Of a stretch of DNA of 64,000 nt, positions 13,201-23,905 are shown piece after piece (the first letter of the stretch is position 1; the number at the start of each line of letters is the position of its first letter). Source of the stretch: Psococerastis gibbosa (lineage: Eukaryota; Arthropoda; Insecta; Psocodea; Psocidae); assembly GCA_963971405.1 (NCBI GenBank), contig OZ020484.1, forward strand, positions 15,252,001 through 15,316,000, in the 5' to 3' direction. Made by a program: the position numbers and the translations under genes. The notes beneath the pieces were generated by a model. That model was not told the DNA's origin. It did not search any database and saw only the letters and a list, made by a program, of their open reading frames with translations.

Positions 13201-16200
13201 GTTATAACCAAAATGAGAGGACATGGAAAAAACAGGACTTGGCGGGATTCGAATCCTAACGGGGGCGTCGTCTTAACCGCTAGACCACAAGCCCTAACAA
13301 TAACCATCTCCATTTTTCATGTCCTCTTCTTAATGCCTGTTGTATTATTGAGATGAGCTCCACGATCTAATTAAGTTAGGCCCTTTAGTGGGACATTTTA
13401 GTAAGGCGTAATGTAATTTGTTGCAACATTTTGTTCCAGGGACCTTAGCAACAATCATATCACAGTACTCTCTAACTACACTTTCAGTAATCTGACCAAG
13501 TTGTCAACTCTAATTGTCAGCTACAATAAAATCCAGTGCGTTGAACCCAAGGCTTTTGCTAGTCTGAAAGCTCTTCGTATTATGTAAGCAAAATCAACTT
13601 TTTACTTCAAGAGGCATTATTATAATACGTTATTTGAAAATATCGTCAAACCTGGGAAATGCAGATTTATCTAAAGAAAGCAACCTTTCAACACTAGTCT
13701 TACCGGGAATAAATTCATGTCACCTCCATATTTGATGATATTTTATCATTTTTCAAATTGATAGCCGAACTGAATGTCCTGTTTCATTTTCTCTTTCAGT
13801 TCTCTTCACGGCAATGACATTTCACAGATGCAGGAAGGAACCTTCTCCGACCTTGAAGCTATCACTCACTTGTAAGTAGCTACCAGTAGAACAGATAATG
13901 TAAGTGAAATTCTTAAGAACAGAAAAGAGGTTCTGGGACATTTCCTCATATAAAAACTATCAATAGTAGCGTACGGTATAAAAGCTTTCTGCCTTGACCA
14001 ATAATTGATTATTGGAAATTATTTTGTCTGTTTTGTTAGTGAATTGGTAGGTACTCTTAACAACACTGCATGCATGAATATCTCTCTGTACCTATGCTGA
14101 CTTCGATCTTTATTCAATTAGAGACCGCAATTAACATTTAACTTTTTTTCAGAGCCCTTGGAGCGAACCCATTCTACTGCGACTGTAGTCTTGCATGGCT
14201 CGCTACTTGGGTAAAACATGACTTTGTGGAGCCAGGCATTGCTCGCTGTGCAGCTCCAACAGCACTCAAAGATAAGCTATTGCTTACTACACCGGCGGCC
14301 TCTTTCCAATGCAATGGAAAAGTCACTACTGAAATACTGGCCAAGTGTAATGCCTGCTATACTTCGCCGTGCCGCAATGAGGCCGAGTGCGTGCCAGCTC
14401 CTGAACGATCTTATCAGTGCAAGTAAGTTCTATCCGACAAATTTTTTTGTCTTCTGATTCCGAGTTACCCAGGTCGGTCGTGTCATTACAAATATCTCAA
14501 CGTAACCCGTAATGTTTCTCCATAGGTGTGCTCCTGGATACCACGGCAAGAATTGTGAAGCCAGAGTTGACGCTTGCTATGGCAATCCTTGCGACAATTC
14601 AGGGACATGCAAAGTTCTGGAAGAAGGAAGATTTCAATGTTTCTGTCCTCCAGGTTATACAGGCCTCCGTTGCGAAACAAATATTGATGACTGCTTGAAC
14701 CACAGCTGCACTAATAATGCCACTTGCGTAGATGGAGTCCTGAGTTACTCCTGCAACTGTGCGCCCGGTTTCATGGGGGAGCTTTGCGAGAAACCTATCC
14801 CATTTTGCTCGAAGGATTACAATCCCTGCCGGAACGGAGCTAGTTGTCGGAATCATATTACGCACTACACATGTGAATGTCTCCCTGGGTTTAGAGGTGA
14901 TAACTGTACAACAAACGTTGACGATTGCCAAAGTCACATGTGTCAGGTAAACTAAAATTGTTTTGTAATTTTTTTTCAATGATAACTGACGTTTGTAATT
15001 AGGCGCTTATTCCACCGACGTCAATAGTTCACGTGTTGACGTGACGAATAGTTGACGTGTTTGGCGTGGTAGCAGACATTAAAGACAGTGTAAAAATGTC
15101 TGCTACCACGTCAATATCAGCAATATTTTGACTATTGACGTCGGTGGAATAAGCGCCTAAAGAAGCTGTCCTTATCGCAGGTTCTATTAAAAAATGCTAG
15201 GCCTCGTGTTTATTGGACAATCACTTTAATTAGTGAAACTGAATGCGCCCGAGTACCTTAACCGTGTCACAGTTTATGATTGGGTTGAAATACTCTGTGA
15301 TTTCTATGTGAGAGAGTCCGTTACCAAGTAGACTATGCTTTAAAAATGCTTTCGTCCAACGAAACAATTCTCTAATATACATACATATGAGCAATATTGT
15401 ATTAATGCATTTTCAGAACGGCGGAGTTTGCGTTGATGGAGTTAATGACTACACGTGTAAATGCTCGGGAGAGTTCACGGGAAAATTTTGTGAGGTGGCG
15501 CCCATGGTGGCTATGCTATACCCACAGACAAGTCCCTGCCAAAACCACGAATGCCGCAATGGTATATGTCTGACTCCACCTGGTGCTCAGGATTACATTT
15601 GTCGATGCAGCCCAGGCTACTCTGGGAAACTATGCGAGTATCTGACTTCCATTAGCTTCCTACATAATGCTTCATTCGCCGAGTTGGAACCATTAAGAAC
15701 AAAGCCAGAAGCTAATGTGACCATGGTAAGCAGTAATATAGGCTAATTATATATTTGGCTCCTCTGTCAAAGATAAAACTTTGTCAATGACAATTAAATA
15801 AAAAATGCTGCCAGTCTTAATCCAATAGGCGGCTATTCCACTGACTAATTTGCTTCACTAATCGTGGTAGCAGACATCATTAATAAGTCTCTACCATATT
15901 ATAACTTAATTTATAATAGATAGTATCTTCAGTAGTTCAGTATCTACATAATAGTCTCCTTAAAACAAAGCAAACAAAAAATCTCAAAACACAAATGAAG
16001 CAAATTGGCCGGTGGAATAGCCGCCATAGCAAGGCATCCGCTCAGCTTCCCAGTTCTCAAAAAATGGCCCGACCGAGACTCGAAATAGGTTCACCTGGAT
16101 ATTAGGCGATCAAACTACCACGGTTAGTCGACAGAATGGACAACACACCAAGGGTGGGTGTGGGATGGGCTGGTAAGTCCTAGGTTATTTATCGAATTGC

Positions 16201-19093
16201 TTTGCTAGGAATTTTGGTATGGTTGTCACGGTTACAGACAGACTGATTTAATGAATTAATATTGGATGCATAGACAGATACTAATTCTATATAGCATAGA
16301 GTATAATGTGGTGATATTTCAGGTCCTAACAACAGATCAAGAAAATGGCGTCTTGATGTACGATGGAACGGAGGCACAGCACTTTGCAGCCGAACTTTTT
16401 CACGGGCGTGTCCGTGTGAGTTATGACGTCGGTAACACACCCGTCTCCACCATCTACAGCTTTGAAGTCGTTGCAGATGGAAAACCTCATATCGTTGAAC
16501 TGTTGTCTGTTGGGAAAAACTTCACTCTTCGTGTTGATCGAGGACTTTCTCGGTCAATAATTAATGAAGGAGACAAGGACCAATTCAGATTGACCACACC
16601 CCTGTACATCGGCGGCATCTCCGTTGAGGCTGGTCACGAAGCTTTTACTTACTGGCATCTACGGAATCTCACCAGTTTCCGAGGTAACTTATTAGTTGAA
16701 TGAAGAACCAGTAGAATCCGGGCTGATGGGCCGTGGTCGAATTGAAAGTGAACTTCCAAACGTTTCGTCAACATCTGCGGTCGACATCTTCAGTGGCGCT
16801 GCGTAGACTTCGAAGGTTGTACCTCGGTGGCTCCGTAGCGAGTGACTGCCGACTGGATAGGGGGCTGCGCACTGACCTTTTTACCTGGACGTTGTTGTTG
16901 TTGTTGTTGTGTTGAGAGCGAGGAATTGCTCGCTCTCAACACAGCATTCCCGCCCCTGGGGAATTTCCATTACCTTGTTTTTCCCAATTGGCTGACGTCA
17001 TCCTCTTTGTAGTTGTTTTGTTCAGCGCCGGATACCAGAGTTTGTTCACCTTTAAGCCTTCTTCCTTTCTGTTGAAATTGTGTTGGTGCTTGTATATTTC
17101 AATTGTTTCTCTGTGTAGTCTGGGGAAATATTGAGTAGCCCGTGACAAGACAGTCTGTTTGTAGTGCACTGTGTGTCCAGATTGTGTTAGTACGTGCTCG
17201 GCAATCGCGGACTCCGGTTGTAAACGGCGGCAGCTTCGTTTATGTTCTTCTATCCTCGTATTTACGCTGCGTTTAGTCGTACCTATGTATACTTCACCAC
17301 AAGAGCAAGGAATTCGGTACACACCGGCTGATGTCAATGGGCCTCTTCGATCCTTGGCTGATCTTATCATGCTTTGGAGCTGTTGCGTAGGCTTGAACAC
17401 TGTTTTGATGTTATGACGTTCGAACAGTTTCCCAATGCGATCCGTGACTTTCTTTATGTAGGGCAAACACACCATTCCTATTGGTTGGGGTCTGTCTGCA
17501 GCCGTAGTGTTCAGTCTAGGATGGAGAGTGAGGGCAAATCCTCGCTCTCAACACAACAACAACAACGTCCAGGTATAAAGGTCAGTGCGCAGCCCCCTAT
17601 CCAGTCACTCGCTACGGAGCCACCGAGGTACAACCTTCGAAGTCTACGCAGCGCCACTGAAGATGTCGACCGCGGATGTTGACGAAAGGTTTGGAAGTTC
17701 ACTTTCAATTCGACCACGGCCCATCAGCCCGGATTCTACTGGTTCTTCATTTGACTCCGGCCGTGAAAGCCTTTGCAGTTACAAACTTATTAGTTATTCT
17801 AATTCACAATAAGTTTTTCGTCAAACCCCCTATGAAGTAATGTTCGGTTAATTAAGCACTCGATATTAACATTTCCATGATGTATGTATTGTACACACAC
17901 TCCTACTACTCTCACAACAGTCCTCAACACTCTCTTCTCATACCACGCAGGGTACCAACTAATATCCATTCAGCACTAACCTACTTTGAGGTCATACACA
18001 CTACATGCCACACCCATACTATACCACATCTCCCCCTTTTTTATACCACACCTATTGCATTTATTTAGTCAAGTAAACTTGCTGTCTCATTTTCTCAATT
18101 TTATTGCTTAGTATGCATTTCATCCGCAAAATCGTTATAGGCAATTGCTTAACCTTTCAGGCTTCTTTTTTTAGTGGTTCAGAATGTTATTGAAGTTACA
18201 CAGAACAGCTAACAACTTAACATATTTTCAATATTTACTTGGGCTTGCTATTCCTAAAGGTGTCTGCAGGATAAACTCGACTTATTTATTTTATTTTTTT
18301 ACGTTTTTTTTCAGGCTGCATGAGAGAAGTTTGGGTGAACCACAAACAAGTGGACTTTACCAACGCAGCTCGGCAACACAAAATTACTGCTGGTTGTGCA
18401 CTCCTTGAAGGAGGAGAAGATGATGACCTCATGGAGGAACAAATGGAGGATGTGCGTGGAGAAGAGGTCACAGAAGACCCTTGTCTTCATCATGTCTGCA
18501 AGTCTGGAGGCACTTGCGTGGTTAATAGGCCAGGGGAGCCTACCTGCAAATGCCCTTCTGGTTATTTCGGTCGTTCCTGCGAAATAGGTAGGTATACTGT
18601 CACTTTTAAAAAGCTTATGCAGACAATGTTCTTTATCAATCCCTGCAAGTATGGATCCTCGTGTAGTTGTAAAGCGACTTCAATCGATATTAATAAAATA
18701 TTTTAGGCTGCCCACTGTCAAACAGCCCATTTGGAACTCTCAAGATTGTATTTGCTTAATCGATGAATAAAAATTACGAGAAGATAGTTTACATGCCACA
18801 ATGTCCATCAAGTGTTTGACGTGTCATATAAGCTTTATTAATGACCAAGACGTTCTCGTTTTGCAGCCCCTGCCTGCCGGAAGGAGCACACACGGGAGTA
18901 TTATTCCGAATATGGGTGTCGATCCCGGAAACCTGTTAAATTGGCTCGCTGTGTTGGCAGCTGTGGTGGTGGTGGCTGCTGTCGCGCCCGCAAGAGCAAA
19001 CGACGGAAAGTTCGGCTGCATTGTGCAGACAAGACGCGGTACACCAGAGATGTGGACGTTGTGCGCAAGTGCGCGTGCGCCAAGTGCTACTGA
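909..19093 (+). CDS. slit: Slit guidance ligand, 5'-partial, multi-exon
   Basis: Slit is the secreted ligand of Robo receptors, acting in midline axon repulsion and muscle/tracheal guidance. Coding exons read here: 909-1283, 2464-2535, 4195-4266, 6858-7001, 7235-7306, 8875-9038, 10783-11080, 12016-12159, 12472-12837, 13440-13583, 13800-13871, 14153-14422, 14526-14946, 15417-15725, 16323-16683, 18315-18587, 18867-19093 (stop TGA). Frame is continuous across every junction with GT/AG borders. Domain order is LRRCT1-LRRNT2, LRR2, LRRCT2-LRRNT3, LRR3, LRRCT3-LRRNT4, LRR4, LRRCT4, six EGF, laminin G, EGF7, cystine knot, which is the signature Slit architecture. The signal peptide, LRRNT1 and most of LRR1 are outside the window. 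Several LRR exons are exactly 72 or 144 nt, one or two 24-residue repeats. Introns hold SINEs, MITEs and a Penelope-like insertion. Identity is very secure; exact UTRs are not visible. Confidence 0.96.
2464..7306 (+). CDS. slit: slit exons of LRR domain 2 (Robo-binding domain)
   Basis: Four exons (2464-2535, 4195-4266, 6858-7001, 7235-7306; 72, 72, 144 and 72 nt) encode five successive 24-residue repeats, for example [20 protein letters not shown] and [17 protein letters not shown]. From family knowledge, LRR domain 2 of Slit contains the Robo Ig1 contact surface. Two of the exons are too short for an ordinary ORF search and were found by splice signals and repeat pattern. The three long introns carry SINE and MITE copies. 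Confidence 0.9.
2585..2685 (+). repeat. tRNA-derived SINE (family 2), fragment
   Basis: GGGCTTGAATCCCGCCAAGTCC followed by a body with ATTTTGGTCATAGCGAGGAGGTTGCC matches, in the opposite orientation, the copy at 13126-13295 and the body-only copy at 20600-20740. This copy has lost most of its tRNA-like head. Confidence 0.55.
4470..4870 (-). repeat. Dispersed repeat family F, inverted fragment
   Basis: The reverse complement of GAACAGGTCCGAGTTTACTC (4473-4492) matches the terminal motif found at about 35105-35132, 41035-41060 and 42712-42736. The reverse complement of 4768-4860 matches 40610-40690 (TTGGGAAAGCAACC...TTTAACACC...AAAACATG). It is therefore a diverged copy of the family that hosts the pogo insertion. 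Confidence 0.6.
5097..5466. repeat. Foldback MITE family C, copy 1
   Basis: A roughly 370 bp imperfect palindrome. The left arm begins TTAAGAGTGC and runs through a TTTAGCTCATTTAAGTTGTAGAAGAC-like segment to a central ATAAAC region; the right arm repeats it inverted and ends GTACACTCTTAA. A second full copy lies at 48626-48985 and partial copies at 37013-37091 and 42735-43005. No transposase is inside. Confidence 0.75.
6251..6377. repeat. Short foldback MITE family B, copy 1
   Basis: About 127 bp with inverted ends (GGCCCTGTCCCACCATC versus GATGATGGGAGCCACCC) and the inner motif GGAATACTGGACGGCACCGCC...CAGTATTC. The same inner pattern is at 43100-43238 and 46577-46708. Confidence 0.65.
7105..7155 (+). 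repeat. SINE family 1, body fragment
   Basis: Contains GTAGTTGAGTGTAAGAGAGGG and a degenerate TCGCTAGGGTGG tail region matching the bodies at 395-445 and 48160-48215. The tRNA-like head is absent. Confidence 0.55.
7307..8874. other. slit intron, no recognised element
   Basis: AT-rich intron between LRR2 and LRRCT2 exons. The ORFs here are shadows without family resemblance. A TATATATATG stretch near 7910 and ATTATTATT near 8635 are simple sequence. Confidence 0.6.
8875..11080 (+). CDS. slit: slit exons: LRRCT2, LRRNT3 and start of LRR3
   Basis: Exon 8875-9038 encodes [19 protein letters not shown] and the rest of cap 2, and splices in phase 1 at AAGG/GTAAGC. Exon 10783-11080 completes the cap, then gives the next N-terminal cap ([14 protein letters not shown]) and two LRRs ending in AEKLSEL. 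The intron between them, 9039-10782, has poly-G/poly-C-rich low-complexity stretches near 9380 and 9480 and no recognisable coding sequence. Confidence 0.92.
11458..11856. repeat. Nested palindromic MITE family A (copy inside copy)
   Basis: The outer arms are GGCGCGGTTTCCACCGACCT (about 11459) and its inverse ending GGAAACCGCGCC (about 11855). The arms continue inward through GTGACGTGGTAACAGACATT. Inside, a second pair of ends, GGCGGGGTTTCCACCGACCT (11530) and its inverse ending at 11784, encloses about 250 bp. The whole is therefore a palindrome within a palindrome in the slit intron 11081-12015. Confidence 0.8.
12016..14422 (+). CDS. slit: slit exons: LRR3 end, LRRCT3-LRRNT4, LRR4, LRRCT4
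   Basis: Exons 12016-12159 (144 nt), 12472-12837, 13440-13583 (144 nt), 13800-13871 (72 nt) and 14153-14422 encode the rest of LRR3, the cap core [16 protein letters not shown], the N-cap [14 protein letters not shown], four LRRs, the final cap core [16 protein letters not shown] and the start of EGF1 ([15 protein letters not shown]). The 12837 donor is GTATGT and the 12159 donor is GTGAGT; all others are GTAAG. LRR4 is the dimerisation domain in studied Slits. Confidence 0.92.
13126..13295 (-). repeat. tRNA-derived SINE (family 2), fullest copy
   Basis: Read on the - strand it starts GGGCTTGTGGTCTAGCGGTT, has a B-box-like GGATTCGAATCC and ends the head with CAAGTCC, which pairs with the first seven bases (one G-U). 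The tRNA-like head is only about 60 nt, lacking a normal anticodon arm, so it is a SINE head and not a tRNA gene. The body (ATTTTGGTTATAACGAGGAGG) recurs at 2640-2670 and 20695-20730. Confidence 0.65.
14526..15725 (+). CDS. slit: slit exons: EGF repeats 1-6
   Basis: Exon 14526-14946 finishes EGF1 and encodes EGF2-4 and the start of EGF5, including calcium-binding-type starts NIDDC and NVDDC. Exon 15417-15725 finishes EGF5 and encodes EGF6 ([13 protein letters not shown]). The linker between EGF5 and EGF6 ([15 protein letters not shown]) corresponds to the region where Slit proteins are proteolytically processed in studied animals; that assignment is by position only. A palindromic MITE sits in the 470 bp intron between the two exons. 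Confidence 0.92.
15001..15158. repeat. Palindromic MITE family A, slit EGF intron copy
   Basis: Arms AGGCGCTTATTCCACCGACG and its inverse ending AAGCGCCT, with the conserved core GCGTGGTAGCAGACATT on one arm and AATGTCTGCTACCACGTCA on the other. TA flanks the GGCGC/GCGCC ends on both sides. It occupies about one third of the 470 bp intron. Confidence 0.85.
15828..16026. repeat. Palindromic MITE family A, diverged copy
   Basis: Ends GGCGGCTATTCCACTGAC and CCGGTGGAATAGCCGCC, flanked by TA, with inner CGTGGTAGCAGACATCATTA. The interior contains GTATCTACATAATAGTCTCC, shared with the copy at 45160-45340, so two sub-types of interior exist. Confidence 0.75.
16323..18587 (+). CDS. slit: slit exons: laminin G domain and EGF7
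   Basis: Exon 16323-16683 encodes most of the laminin-G-like domain (from [15 protein letters not shown] to RNLTSFRG). Exon 18315-18587 gives its last strand ([14 protein letters not shown]), an acidic linker rich in E and D, and EGF7 ([14 protein letters not shown]). The intron between them carries the Penelope-like insertion at 16698-17783, which starts 14 bp after the donor. The junctions are phase 1 on both sides and the frame is preserved. Confidence 0.92.
16698..17783 (-). mobile_element. Penelope-like retroelement, truncated, in slit intron
   Basis: Perfect 12-bp target duplications AACTTATTAGTT lie at 16686-16697 and 17784-17795. The insert carries inverted arms (about 16698-16927 and 17540-17752) around the C-terminal coding part of a Penelope-like protein on the - strand. 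A non-palindromic tail (CTCCGGCCGTGAAAGCC, TTTGCAGTTACA) is at the 3' side only. The reverse transcriptase is missing, so this is a truncated, non-autonomous copy. Related arm sequences occur at 32058-32232, 32777-33075 and 58131-58207. Inverted terminal arms and variable target duplications are known for Penelope elements. Confidence 0.85.
16936..17475 (-). pseudogene. Penelope-like protein, C-terminal GIY-YIG fragment
   Basis: A 179-residue open frame starting [20 protein letters not shown], the known junction between reverse transcriptase and endonuclease in Penelope-like elements. It continues into a GIY-YIG nuclease: [15 protein letters not shown] with tyrosines near residues 53 and 63, an arginine near 74 ([10 protein letters not shown]) and a glutamate near 122 ([11 protein letters not shown]). 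A CCHH-like Cys pair (CSC) precedes the YIG as is usual in this family. The frame has no upstream RT and no ATG of its own in context, so it is a relic of a larger ORF with the nuclease half intact. Confidence 0.85.
18867..19093 (+). CDS. slit: slit last exon: C-terminal cystine knot
   Basis: After TTTTGCAG the frame set by exon 18315-18587 reads [16 protein letters not shown], then a cysteine- and glycine-rich segment with CGGGGCC, a basic stretch ([14 protein letters not shown]), and ends [10 protein letters not shown] followed by TGA at 19091-19093. Cysteine spacing fits the CTCK domain that closes Slit proteins. A longer open frame here is only a shadow; the spliced frame gives this ending. 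Confidence 0.9.
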
Positions 19094-20195
19094 CTCTCCT
19101 TCGCCCTGACCCTCGTTCTCGATACTGTGTTCCCCGCTGCAATGTTATTTGCATCCTACTGGCTTGTTTCCTTTTTTTTCCATGCCCTAGTTCGTTGTCG
19201 ATGGCTTACAGTAACGTGACGTTTTCTGATTTGCCAGATTGGAGTGAATAGTTTTAAGAGCCAGTTCAGTTGATGATGATTTTTTTAAATCTATGGAGTT
19301 TAGGGCTACTTGTGACATAACTCTGTCAGTTATTTAATGTTGGAAAATATGTTTTTAGGATTGTACATAACAAATTTTATTTCTTGGTCCTTAAAGTGCC
19401 AAAAAGTTAAATAGGTATGGTACCAATATAATAGAGTTTCTTTTTATCAGCCTGGCTTACATGACTAAGCCTTCACTTATATTTGGACTGAAGATTTCTT
19501 GTGGAAAATTCCATGAATTATTAATCACTGTCATCACTCATTGCCATGACATGTGTAGTCTAATTTGTAGCCTATACAGTGTGGCGCCCTTTATCATCCG
19601 CCACTTTACCCTAACGCCAACCTGCATTGAACTAATGCTAATCTTTAATAATGTAATATGAGCTAGATCTAGAGATTCAAGTTCTGGGTAAGTCTACCAT
19701 TTTTTTCTTATTGGTGGAAAATATGTATCATAATTTTAATTCCTTTTTAATATTATACTCTATGCAGACTACTAAAATGGGTCTATCATGCATGTGAGTT
19801 GAAACAATTTTCACTACTTAGTGGACCACTATTAAATTGATGAAGTCAACAAGAATTAATTTTAATTATTTACAAAAAAGAATATTCAGGAAATTACCGC
19901 AGGTTGCTGAGTTGTATTGGTTGTTTGATGCTACCTCACCTCTAGTTGTAGTAGGTACATATCTTTTAAGCTGCATAATCGAATTCTTACAGTAGGCCTA
20001 ATTTGTGAAAACTTAATAAGCTTAGGCTACCTTTCATGTAAATTACAATAATGGGAAACAAAAAATTAACACTTGCTAGCTTTTCTTAAAAACAAAAAAA
20101 AACAAAAAAACGATATTTCAAGTTTGCTACAATAGTTTGACACAAACGCATTACTTGACTTATGTAGGCTCATCAAGCTAGAGTTCAATGTAGTA

Positions 20196-20500
20196 GAGAT
20201 GGGACATTCGAGGGCGCCAAAAATATTTGTTGAATCCTGTAGCCCCAGCAGCCTGATTATGGCGATTATAATACCGGTATTTATTTAATCTCGTGGTATT
20301 AAAAATGTAAACAAAAAAATTTGAATAGCACTTTCCATTATAAAATTATCTTTTTAAATTTTTAATACCAGGGGATTAAATAAATACCGGTATCAGGCTG
20401 CTGGTACGTTTTTTTTCAATAGCTGAACGTAGGAAACGTGGCATCAGGTGGCTCCAGGATTAAAAAAAATATTTTTGACGCGTTTGAATGTCCCATCTCT
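20196..20500. repeat. Foldback MITE family D
   Basis: Ends GAGATGGGACATTCGAG and TTGAATGTCCCATCTC are inverted. Subterminal segments around ATACCGGTATTTATTTAATC and GATTAAATAAATACCGGTAT are also inverted, giving an interrupted palindrome of about 305 bp. Single copy in the window. Confidence 0.7.
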
Positions 20501-20599
20501 CCTATATAGAACTTTACAAGTCGCAGCCACTGACCACACCTCTCCAGGCTTCCCGATCCTCCGCTGCCGCTCTCCGTTCTGTGTCAATTGTCACAGAAC

Positions 20600-20740
20600 G
20601 TCAATGTTCAGTGTCATGAATTATTAAATACATTGTAGTAGGATATTATATAGTATATATAACACTGACATTAAATTAACTTTGGTTTGAAGAAGTAACC
20701 TCCTCGTTATAAACGAAATTAGAGGATTTGGAAAAACTTT
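20600..20740 (-). repeat. SINE family 2, body fragment
   Basis: Shares TATATATAACACTGA, TTAACTTTGGTTTGAAG and AACCTCCTCGTTATAA with 13140-13210 in the same orientation. The tRNA-like head is missing. Confidence 0.5.
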
Positions 20741-22574
20741 TTTTTATCATGAATTATTTATTCCCTTTATGGTTATGTTCAATGTGATTCACATTAATTA
20801 CCTAGCCATTGCAGTCTTCAGGCCTTTGTTTCTCTCAGAATCACAGGACTTCGAAGTGTCGAATAGCTCATGTTTTTCTGTGTTATGCCGGAGTTACAAA
20901 CATAATAGGCTACTTGAAAATTGGAAAACCTATTTTAATGCACTGGTACATTTATTTTAGGCCCCTTAAAATTATTATTCGTTTCCTAAAAAACGTTAAC
21001 ATATTTAGTAGGGGAAAAAATATTTTTCATAAATTTAAGTGTGACATCATTTGTGATGCTGGGGAGTAGCCCCCAGTTGGGGTACTACTACCAGTTCTAT
21101 TGGCGACGTAATATTCTTCTCTCCCATGTCTACCAGCGTTTAGGCTCTTGTAATCCACAGTTAAAAACTCCAAAAAAATTTATTTATATTTACAATTTTT
21201 TAATGTAAAATCTTAAAACATATTGTGTTATTATTGTTAACCTATAAGCTACCTGCTACCTTATCTAATATATTTTATATTTTATTGTCAACAACTATCA
21301 AGTAGCCTATTGTATTGGTCCCCTCATCCCATGATAGCTAATTCAAAGAAAAAGCACGAAAGTAGTCTTAAAATGCCTACTTTAAATAAATAAAATATAT
21401 AACGACTTTTTATTGTTTCTATTACTAAGCCAACCTAGCGGAACTATTCAATATTATGTTGACAGCCAACTCATAGGCTACTTGGCCACTTCCAGAAGCA
21501 ATATTTACCTTACAGAAGTTTAGGTTTAGGTCAATTTTAAATATCCGTGACCTGGTTGAAGTTGCTTGATTTCCTACTAGAAAGGCTATATTCGGTTAGT
21601 CCCCACAACCTGTTCCTACTATGAAGGTAGACTGGAATAACTTTTCTTCACATAGACCCGGTACCTGTTGCATGTAACAAGCAGTGTATATTAGCTTTTT
21701 TATTTTTTTTATTTAGCATTGTATGTTTGTTATTACCATGCATATTATATGCAGTTACTGTAGGCCTAACGTATTTATATTTTTAAACACAGGAGGTTCA
21801 AAATCTTTTTCTACTCAGCTGAAATGTATTCAATGTTCCTAAACGCAACAAATATGTTTTGGTCTCCCATCGAAGACTAAGCCGTGAAATGTAACAGTAG
21901 TAAAATAATGTTAATCGTTGCGATTCTGTTGAGTGTGTGACAGTACCGTAAGCCTACATTTTAGGTACCTCCTTTGTAGCTCCTGTACTAAACTAACTAA
22001 AACAAATACTATACGTGTTCAAATTGTACTTGTAATAAATTATATGTAGTTTTATTGCAGCTTTAGATTTAGAACGGATTTAAAGAAGTCTAACTTAAAA
22101 TAAAAGTTTACCAATACAAATGTTGTTTTATAATTGTCTTTTATTGGTAGTGACTACGGTATACCATAGTTTTGAACTGAGATAATAGGCTCTTATTTGC
22201 CCTTATTGATACAATGTCTTCAGATTGTGGGATCACAACTAACTTTGACCCTTAACTGACTATTGGCGCACGCTGTGGCTACAAACTAAGTAAAGATTTC
22301 TGCCTATGCCTTTATTTCATTCCTATTTAGGCCAATATGATGAAAACTTAGTGAAGGTAGAGATTTTCCATTTCGAGATTTCAACGGGTTTACATGTTCT
22401 CATTATAAGACCCCCAAAAAGGGTTTTACGAAATTTCTGTCTGCAAACAGTTAAATATCTACGGTACTGGTAGAATTTGATGAAATTCGTTAAATTACAA
22501 TAGGTTACCAAAATTATTGGCCCTGGGGTAGGCAAGTATAATTGTTCAATTTATTTGCGTAGGCCTAACTACCG

Positions 22575-23905
22575 ATTTACACAATGGTCATTATGCCGGT
22601 GATTACCTATGGAAGTGTAGTTTGGTGGACCAAGACTACACAGGTCACAGTGACAACCAAGTTGAATGGGCTCCAGAGGCTGGCCTGCCTCTGTATCACA
22701 GGAGCAATGTCAACTTCACCAGGGGATGTCCTGAATACTTTATTGAACCTGCCAACCCTGGGAGTCTTCATTGAAGCACAGGCCAGGATGGGCGCCTATA
22801 GATTGGAGCTGGAAGGCTGCTGGAGAAGCAAAAGGTCAGGCCACTCCAATATTACTAAAAGCATATCGGAAGACACGCTTTTAATGCCGTCAGACCGAAT
22901 GACACCCCTGCTCTCATTCAGCAAACCATTTAACACTAGAATTCCAGCTAGAAAAGAATGGAATGCTGAAGAACATCAAACAGGGGACAATGACCTAGTC
23001 TGGTATACAGATGGGTCGAAAATGGAAAATGGGGCTGGAGGAGGAGTCTATGGGGAAACTGTAGACAAATCCATAGTCCTAAGCCTCGGCAAATATGCTA
23101 CAGTCTTTCAGACTGAGGTAGGGGCCATTATAAAATGCCTAGAGGAGTGTATGGAAATGGAAAGCAAGGGCAAAACCATTATTATCTATACAGACTCGCA
23201 GGCAGCGATTAAGGCTGTGGAGGCTATAAAGATCACATCAAAAATGGTGTGGCACTGCATCAACCTCCTAATAAAGGTGTGTCGGGAAAACTCAGTCTCG
23301 CTGATTTGGGTCCCGGCTCACTCGAACTTTGATGGGAATGAAAGAGCCGACGAGCTGGCTCGAAAAGGTGCAGAAACGCCATTCATTGGTGCAGAACCTA
23401 AGTATGGGATGGCTTATTGCCAGGCCCGTACTTCTGTACAAAAATGGGTGCAAAGAAAAACTGCAGAGGAATGGAAGAAAGTCCCGGAAAGCAGATTTGC
23501 TAAGAAGGTTATTCCGGGTCCTAGTAAAAAGCTCACCGATCAGCTTCTCTCTTTAAGTAGAGAGCAAGCTAGAAGGGTGGTTGGCACGCTTACGGGCCAC
23601 GGCCACTTCAACAAACACATGCATAGGGTTGGCGTGAAAAACGACAGTAGATGCAGACTGTGTGAAGTTGAAGAAGAAACAGCTGAACACATTCTCTTTG
23701 AATGTGAAGCGCTGGGAAAAACTCGATACCAAACTCTTGGCCACCCTAGGTCTGAAGAGGAAACCATCCGATCTAATCCCATCACAAAAACACTAGAATT
23801 TATCAAAAAGACTGGTGTTATAAGATGGGCGTAGACGGCAAACGTGGAAGCAAAAGACCTTCTAGGTCGACGCTTATAGGAACTCAAACGAGTAGGCCCC
23901 ACGAA

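Larger units (their letters stand above)
19094..22566. other. slit 3' region and intergenic sequence
   Basis: No coding sequence recognised. Potential poly(A) signals AATAAA occur near 21385-21392, so a multi-kilobase slit 3' UTR is possible but not provable. It holds a foldback MITE (20196-20500), a SINE family 2 fragment (20600-20740), and a weak family F fragment (about 22330-22480). Confidence 0.5.

Noticed and set aside
13236..13295. tRNA gene on the - strand
   Set aside because: A-box- and B-box-like sequences and a pairing acceptor are present, but the head is about 60 nt with no normal anticodon arm, and a SINE body follows that is shared with other copies.
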